Of a stretch of DNA of 64,000 nucleotides, positions 42,801 to 51,800 are shown one piece after another. A model generated the notes under the pieces. The model did no database searches, was not told the origin of the DNA, and saw only the letters and a list, made by a program, of their open reading frames with translations. Source of the stretch: Casuarius casuarius. Taxonomy: Eukaryota; Chordata; Aves; Casuariiformes; Casuariidae. The position numbers and the translations under genes were made by a program. The DNA lies in the NCBI GenBank assembly GCA_003342895.1, contig PTFA01000035.1, positions 2,190,837-2,254,836 of the forward strand, in the 5' to 3' direction. Positions within the stretch are counted from its first letter, which is position 1. Every line of letters starts with the position of its first letter.

Positions 42801-45800
42801 ATAAGCAATACTGGTGACAGCAGATACTGCACGTTTTGATCAGTACTGAGACAATATGAATAATCATTGTAAAATTACATGAATCTGCATGCATTAACAA
42901 CCAATTCCAAATGTTCAAATACAGAATTTTTTTTTTTGCTTAAGACTCAGACTACTGTTAATGAAGCTAGCAAATGGAAAATCCATTTATCTGCAACCTA
43001 AAAACTTTCATAATACTTCCCCTTAGCTTACTAGGACCTATATATAGTAAATTATTTCTTAAAAAAAAAAACAACAAAGTAAACTATAAGAAACCAGTTT
43101 TTCACTGTATCTCAAGAAATGCACTGGACTGCAAGTCTGCTTTAGTCAAGTCTTCTATTCTGCCTCTCAAATTACAAAATTTTAAAGCTCACTAGATATT
43201 TTGTTTTTGTTTTGAATAGCATTAGTAGTATATCATATGGGCAGAATATCATGCTTGTGTTTCAAGAATTTGATCAGTTAAATGCCTGAGACTTCCTGGA
43301 GTTAAAAACAAAAACATTTACCAATTCTAAGGCACTGCAATCATGCTTCAGCAGACTTAATTTGAAGGTAAATAAATTATTGTTATAAAATCAGGCACAG
43401 TTCAAATGTGTGCATGCAGATGGAAGATGGGGATAAGGTAATACAGCAGTATTTAGTACTAGTCTTCTATATTCATTAGTAGCAGTTCAAGTTACTACCA
43501 GTCAGCTTTACGCTACAAGACTACTGTAATTTTAGACACAGCTCTCTGATTTAAATGTATATATATATATATGTGCCTGAGTATTAGCTAGGCATGTATA
43601 ATGAATGTATATTTGTGTATGTAAAATTACTCCTATTCTTATTCCAGTAGCTCATAGCCTAATACAGTCAAAATTACTTCCTCTTGTTTTCCATTTTTTT
43701 TTAAAACTAGACTGCCATTTTTTACAGAAAAAATCTTTAAAAAATAAAGAACAACCCAGTACTTTAATACAAAAAAGGGGGAAAGAGTTCCTCATTCTTT
43801 TATAAATCAAAGGTCTGTCGGAGTAAAGATTACAGGAGGTTTTAAAAAGTTTCATAATACAGCATAATAAAATTATCAAGAGATACAGAAACAGGGATAA
43901 GATTAGCACTTACAAACTTCTGAACTGAACAAAATGTCTCATTTGACATTTGTCATTCCCATTGACCATGATAATGCAGAAAAGAGTGAGTGCAGTTTGT
44001 TCAGGGTTAATGGCCTTCTAATATGTGGAGAGAAGTGTCTGACCCTCTTTCCTTTGAGGCAATATGTGCCTTCACCTGTCAATCAATGGTGTTCAGTGAC
44101 TCAAAAGCGAACACTCATTTCAGGATCAAGCTCCGAATTAGAAACAGTCACTACAAAGGAGGGATGGGTGGAAGCTTGGCAGCCTGAAGGAACTAACCCA
44201 GGAGAGTGCATCTTCAGATTACAGGGCATGGGTGTCCCACTAGTTCGCTGCACCTGGCCTATAGGCTGCTCCCAGTGGCCTTCTTCCTAGAGCCAGCTTG
44301 GGAGCAGGAATACAGCCAGATGAAAATCAATCTTCTCTTCTACATCCTTCCTACCATCCTTCAGCGCTTTATTCAGTCACATAATGGAAGCACTGCCTTT
44401 CTCATGACAAGGCAGGGGTCACGATTCCTCCCTCTTATCCTATGAAAAATGTGAATAAACTGCAACCAGAATCATTCATCCTATATAAAACATGTTCCTT
44501 GACTGCTTTTAAACTACTCAAAATCAAGTTGGTCAAAAGCAGGCCACATTAGACCTTCCTTGTGGCCCTTTTCAGCAGGCAGAAAGAGACCTACCTATGT
44601 GGAGGCCTAATTCAGTAGGTCTGAATACATGAGCTAAATGCAGCTTTGAAAGGATAGTAGTGTAAATGAATAGACAGACAGTTCAATACATTTATGGAGA
44701 TGAGGTCATATGGCAGGAGAGGACTGCGGCATACAGTCACTCCTGCCAGAGTAAATTATGTGAGATCGGTAAATAAACAGCAGATGCCTCTGATCTAATT
44801 GAAGACTGACAAAACAGCACATAAAATATTCATATTGTCTTTTCCATCACATACAGTGATATATCAAGAATGATATCAAATCTTTCCAAGAAGCAGATGA
44901 TAGAAAAGGAAACACCAAAAAAGACAAGATAAAAGAAAAAAAAATATCAAAGGGCCGATTATTGCTTCAAAGCATCTGCTTCTTAAGTTACCAAAGTCCC
45001 CAGTTAACCAGAAAGGAAACCTAGAAGACGGAGAATGAATATTGCAGCAGGGTAACTCTAAAGCAGAAAATATGAAAAGGCAAATACTGCTTCTCTCCCT
45101 CCAAAAAAGTGAAAACAGATTTCACAACACAGGAATAGCAGGAAACCTTATCTTTGGTCCACTACAAACATGCATGCTGATGTCATGGTTACCTACCAGT
45201 CTGGTACTGTATGCCAGTCAGTGAATATTCCACCTGTACACTGAGCACCACATTCAATGAGATGACCTGCAAGGCTGGGAAAATGGCAAATGTTCAAATA
45301 ACTAAGTATTTTGTAAAACAAAGTTTCACAAGTCCAGCCTAAAAGTATTATAGTACAGTGAAAAGAAAGCTAAGTAACAGAACATGCTAAAAATTTTCCA
45401 TAAGCATCCAGTACTACATTTATAAACTTTGTATTAAATATAACTAGGGATTTTGAAAGTCTAACATAAGGCTTAAAAGAACTAGACTTTTACATGAAGA
45501 AGCAAAGGAACTCTCTAAAAAAAGTGAAAACAATCTGAAAAGATATCATGTGACACCAAAAGCAAGTTTGACTGCTCATTTCCAAAAATCTTGATCAAAA
45601 TTCAGTATTCTGGTTGGTCTGCATTGTTAGTAACTAACTATGCAAAACTCACTTTTAATCCAGAGTTAAAAGGTCTCATTTAAAGGCAAAGGACATCCTT
45701 GAACTGAACGTACTATGATTTTCAAATCTTTGATTGTGACATTCTATAAATACTGACTACCTAAAAGAATTATAGGAGAAATCCTGTTCTCTCTAAACCA

Positions 45801-48800
45801 ACTGGTTACTCACTACATTTCCAACTCAGTGGAGCCAGAATTTCTTTCTGCATTTATTCTCAAGCAATAGGAGGTTCAAAATACTACTACTAGGTGCACC
45901 GAGATTATCTAAGTAGTCATTCATTTTTAATGACTTCAACACAGTAAAGATGATGCAGATAATTAAATTAGATAAAGCAGATTTTTACCCTGTACTTTCT
46001 GCATCCAATTCCTAACCCTAGGGTTTACAGCTAGTTTTGCAAATGGGGATATTCTCACGCAGCTTCTGCAAAACCATAAATGGATGCTGACCAATGACTG
46101 AATCTTTCCTTCTGTGCATGTTTGAGAACAAGAGCTGCTACCATCTCAACTATCAACAGTGATGCCCAAATAGGAAAAGCTGAGAATCACTAGTCTGTAC
46201 TGTAAGAGTTCACTTCTTTTGACACAAAATGGACAAGAAGAAAAAGTTACGCTGTTTAATAAAATCATTCACTCTTTCCCTCATTTTAAGTGGTTCCAAA
46301 GTGAAGTTTTTGAGTTCAGTTCTACCAAGAGATTAAGTGAGCCGAACCGTAACATTCAAACAAATGAATTCAATAATACGAGCATTAGAGATTTTGCACG
46401 TTAAAGTTCTGTTATTCTGACATAATTTGATATTGAATACAATTTTTTCTTCTGATATCATTTACCTTCCTGCAGCTAGTAAGTCAAATTCGTCCCTATT
46501 CCAGCCAAACTAGAAGAAAAATACAAATATATTATATACAACATTTTATACAATAGAGGAAACAGAATATAGTATGTTCACTGCTCTGAGTAACAATGCA
46601 TGGTACATATTTTTTAAGTAACTGCAGAAATCTACAGAACAATCTAACTAGTTAGTAGGAACTGCAGGCGGATTTGAGTTGCTACACAGTCTCACCCTCT
46701 TCAAAAAACTTTTACACGTACCCCAGTATATTTTTAAATACATACCAAAAGAAATCTTGAATGTTCCACAGTCTGTGGTCATTCACAAAAGTGCACATGC
46801 TACTAAAAACACTGCAGAAAACCACATATCCTGCCTTATATTATTTCTTGAAACTGAAAGAATTCGAAAAATGTCATACTGAAACTCAACTTCCTAAAAT
46901 AGAACTGCTTACCCATTGAAAAAGGCCAGTGTTTTAGACCACCTCGTGAGCCTTTTTTCCCCTGAAACAAAATGAGATCTACAAGTGCCACCTTGTGGTA
47001 AAGAAAAATGTATGTTTTTTAACCTTAGGCACTGAATATGAAGTGAAAAAAGGTTACAAGTGAAATCCTGGTAAGACAAGGCAAAATTCCCCGAACTTCA
47101 TTGAGATGATTTCCAGCTTCGTGATATATGCATGTTTATATATCCCTGCTATAAATTTAGAAGCAGTGAAAGTTGGCAAAGTTTCATTCACGTAAGCAAA
47201 AAAAAAAAAAAAAAAAAAGGAAACAAAAATATAAGAGTTCACTGTTTTTCATTTAGTGCCTACATTTTCTTAAGGAGCAGAAATACCTGACAATGATTAC
47301 TGAATATTGATTCCCACATGTTCAGCATCATATGATAATTAACTTGAACTTACTGAATGGATGAGGGGTCCTAATACAATCCCGCTGTCAACACATCTAC
47401 CAGTCACAACAATATCAGCTCCGAGGTCCAGAGCCCTGCTTATTGGTCTTGCTCTAAAGATGACAAAACAAAACAATGTGCACTCTCACTTTTTAAAACA
47501 TTGCTTAAAAATCAGTTCTCTGACACAGATAGAATAAAATCACTTAAATGTCCTGATCACTTAAATTAACAATCAATTAGTCATTTTGTATACATAGTGA
47601 ATGTTTTTAAAATAACATCAACTCATCTAAAGAAGAGCATTGTGCATTGATTATTTCTGAAGAGGCTTAGGCAACAGATTTTCCAGATTCGTTTAGTAAA
47701 AGTTAGCCCAATCAGAACTAGCAGTGCTTGAAAATATTCATCCAGGTGCACTGCTCAAGTTTATACAGAAGGTTAGTAAGAAACCTTTGCCCAGAATGCT
47801 TGACTCTTGGCTTCTAAACTCATGCTCTGTACTGGATTCTTCCATCATTCATGAAATAGGCAGCTTGAAAACACAAACCACATTATCTGGGTGCTTTTAA
47901 GAACAAAACCAAGATTTTTATAAAGTTTCTACAAATGGACTTAGCCCTGCTTTTGTTCAGAGAAAGGTTAGAATGCACAGAAGTTATCATCTTAATGATG
48001 TAAATAACATATAATGTAAATAAATACATATTTAGCCAATACTACGTAGACTAAAGGATACTAGCAAGGTAAGTAAGCAAATATACAGCATACTGGAAGA
48101 ATTTACACCTCTGAGCATAGTGTGAAGCAATAGTCACTGGTAAGCAGCACAAATAGGATTTCTTCATACAAATATGCAGGATAGTGACACAGCAACTGCA
48201 TAACTACCTTTAGAAAGCAGTATGTCAGCAAGTAAAGCAGCTTGGATCTTATTACTGAAGATGTACATGAGTTCAATCTGCAGAATTTATAAGTCCAAAT
48301 CATGAGGGACAGAAGAAACACTTCAGAATCTGTATCTCAATGCAAATTTTTGAGGTGGAGTTTACACTCTGAATTAAAAAAAAAAAAAACTGTAAACATT
48401 ACCTGACTTAGGGAATTAAAAAAACAAGGCCAATCTACGTAACTTACAGATTTTACCCAGTATGCTATGATTTCGAATTGTTTTACAGGCATATATCAAT
48501 TTCCCTTTGGTTTACAAATAAGCCTCCACTGCTGATGATGTCAAAGAAAAACATAACTTATGAAGCACAGCTAATCTAAGGCACTGGGAATAGTTTTGCA
48601 TTTCAGCTCATCGGAGAAAGAGTCCCATAAAGAAACGCTGCCTGTATTAGAAAATCAAGAGCAAGACTCTCCTTTCTCTGCTGCTGTAGCAGCTGTTAGC
48701 AAAGCTGAGCAGAGACAGATTTTTAAAATCCATCATCCTAGTAACTAGTCTGCTTTTGTCCTCTCTGCTTTGAGTTGGACCTTTTTTTTTTTTTAAATCA

Positions 48801-51800
48801 TGAATAAATCATGACTCATCAAGACTGAAGTTAACACTTTCTCATGGTTATAAATATTAATCATTATTTCTTAGACCTCATTTACAATTACTTATGATCC
48901 ACAAATGTTGCAAACCAAAAGATTAACAAACAGAAAATCTAGCAACAACTGTAACAGGAAACAATAAAGACAAATTGAAAGAGTAAGCTATTAGAAGATC
49001 CTTGTTTTACAGAGAAAAATACACTTTGTGTTAGATACAGCCATACCCTGCCATGTGCCAGAAACGCATTCCTAGAAATTGCAATGACAGCAATACAAGA
49101 GAGAGCATGACAGTTTTTGCCATCCAGATTAACGTAATAGAGGGGCACTGCGTGTAGGGACTTAAGGAATACACAGAAAAGAAATACAGAAGGGATGATA
49201 TATAGAGCATAGAGGATGAAAAAGCAAAAGCAGGATCACCAGGACTGTCAACCAGACGAGATACTAGGTTTTGGGAATGCCTGACTGTTGTCCCATTTCT
49301 CAGTCCTTCACTTTCGATAGACTTGATTTACCTTGATTTCTCTGAGAAAGTTGATGATGACAATGAAGATGTAACCATTCACAAATGGCCAGCTAGAACA
49401 ACCACACTTAACAGATTTTCAGGAGGCATTCAGCATCATACAGAAGGTATCTAAGATCTTTCAGAACAGTGATCTGTTCTAAAAAGGCAGCCTCCAAAGT
49501 TTCAAAAGTACAAAATTCGAAACACAAATACTGAAATCTTCTACAGCATTCATTGTGTGTCATGGTACCTCCGCTCCGGAGTTGCATTTCTCTAGGGATG
49601 ACAAACCTGAACAATTCTGCTCCATGCAGTGACAGGATACTCTGCATATGCGAAAGGATTTGGGGGATTGTTCTAATTAAACTAAAGCGATTTTGGCTTG
49701 AACTAAAACCTGAAGATTCTCAGGAAATGTAATCCTAAAGAGTCACAACTGGCAAAGTTATGAATTAAAAATTTATTCAGAAGCAACAAAGAAGAGAGAT
49801 CTATTTTTCTGGTAGCTTTAATTATGCAACAGAGAACTTTAAGTATTAGGTTGTTCTACTTGCAAATCAAAACAATGTCACGTAGTCAACATGTTATATC
49901 CCCCTCCCCCCCAAATAAAGACTTGTTTATATAACTCACCCAAGATACACATTCATGCTGTGAATGCTCTCTGGAAATTGTTTGCCACTCTCTAAATCAA
50001 TGATACCAGCTCCTTTCAGGTTTTCTTTCTATTAAAAGAAAAAACGAAACTCAAGTCTATGGATATTTTGTATGTATTTAGTGTAAATCTTTTATTAATA
50101 TCAGATCCACTTTGTAGCAACTTTAAAGAAAAGTATAATTGTTAAAATTCAAAACAAAATACAAATCAATGGAAAGCTTTACATACCCTTTTAATCATAG
50201 TGTTCTTGAACACAGAAAAAGAAAGAATGCTAGTCCATTCACAGATGATCAACTACAACAAGCTGATATATTCCTTAGAGTTTGAAACTGTCTTTAATTC
50301 CTGTAGAACTGAATAAATCAAACCATACCAACAAAAACATGTCTACTGTAACAGCAACGGTCACATAGCCAAAAAACAAGGCTAATGCTGCAGCTCCAGG
50401 CAGTACTTTGCTGTTTTCCTCAGTATAGCATGTTACCAGAGGGACTCATTTGTGTGCGAGTATGTTTGCACATAAAGCAATTGGGGAGAACAGGGAATCC
50501 AGAGGCAAGCAACTGGATTGACTCAATGCATTAAGGCTAGTTTCCGGAGGGATCTATAGAGCGTGTGTGCATGCGCACGAGGGTCCGAGTACTAGCAGTT
50601 GGAGCAGGGCTGCAGGTCTTGGGGGCTCACATGAGCAGGTGCTAGTAACTGGGAAGACCTAGGGATCTACGGGCCAGCTACTGGATAGACTGAGTGTCAG
50701 AGCCCAGCTACTGGAGGGATCCATACTGTGTATTTTCCACCACTGGGCTTTTATCTTGATCATTCGGAGATGGGAAACAGGATCAGGTCACTCATGCTGC
50801 TTGTGTTTGCCTAAGTGTTGTGTTTCTTCCATATGTGCTGAACTGCGTGACTGCCTTGTGTGTTTGTACATATGTGTGTGTATACATATTATATATGCGT
50901 GTGGTTATGTGTAGATGGGTGTGTATGCATTTTAACATGTGCTTACACACACATTGTATATGTGTGTATATATATACACATACACACACATTGTAGATGT
51001 GTGTGTGTGTATATATATACACACATATATACACACACACGTGTATATACATACACACACACACGTATACAGTGTGTACGCATGCATGTGCACCTCTCAG
51101 GAACACATGTGCATCCTCGCTACTAGCTAGACTTCAGGACATAGAGCTGCAGCAGCCTTGCCTCTATCGGACTACCAGATTCGGCAACTCCTAACAGAGT
51201 ATCAGTTCAGGTTGGAGAACACTTGATGTTTTAGGAACGGCAGAACTTTTCGCAGATATTTTTCAACATATTAACCTGGAATATTTATCAGCATCTTAAC
51301 AACTTTTCTGACAGCTGATCTTTTTCATGAACTTTATCAAATTAGCTCAACAATTTTTTTTTTGTGTTTGTGTATTTACATCCAACCTTTCGTCCAAGTA
51401 TCTCCCATCACTATGACAATCAGCCAGTAACCTAGCATTTATACTTCTATTGAATTTAGTATACTTTGAGTAAGGATTGAGATCTTTTAAACCACAAATG
51501 ACATTTCCTAATCTCATTCATGAGTTTTGGTGTCAACAGTATGAAATTATCTCTAAAGCTGTATTTTGCTCATATCACTTATGTATTGACAACAATGAGA
51601 TAGAAAACAATCCATTTCAGATAAGAAACATCCATGCCAGCCTCAAGTAACAACCTTTTCACCATCATACCAGCAATGAAATACGGGACCACTGATGTTA
51701 CGCTAATTTCAACAGGGCAGACATTTCTGCCCTATTGCACATGATTTGTGAAGAAAGAAGTTTATTCAAGCTTCCTCCATACTCAATAGCATGCAAGGAG

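Larger units (their letters stand above)
34506..45196 (-). other. Intron 7 (10.7 kb)
   Basis: Noticeably A/G-rich on the plus strand at about 34.5-35.5 and 36.2-36.3 kb. It holds a MIR-like relic at 36.4 kb and two CTCF-like motifs (37.75 and 42.4 kb). Otherwise featureless. Confidence 0.88.

Noticed and set aside
43934..44290. 118-codon plus-strand open frame
   Set aside because: Unknown composition, no homology I recognise, inside intron 7 antisense; likely chance.
49408..49647. 79-codon minus-strand frame in intron 4
   Set aside because: It looked protein-like, but no family was recognisable and adding it to the gene would disrupt the exon 4-exon 5 glycine junction.
50792..51194. Several Cys/Val/His/Tyr-rich frames
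   Set aside because: Translations of the TG/CA/TA microsatellite.
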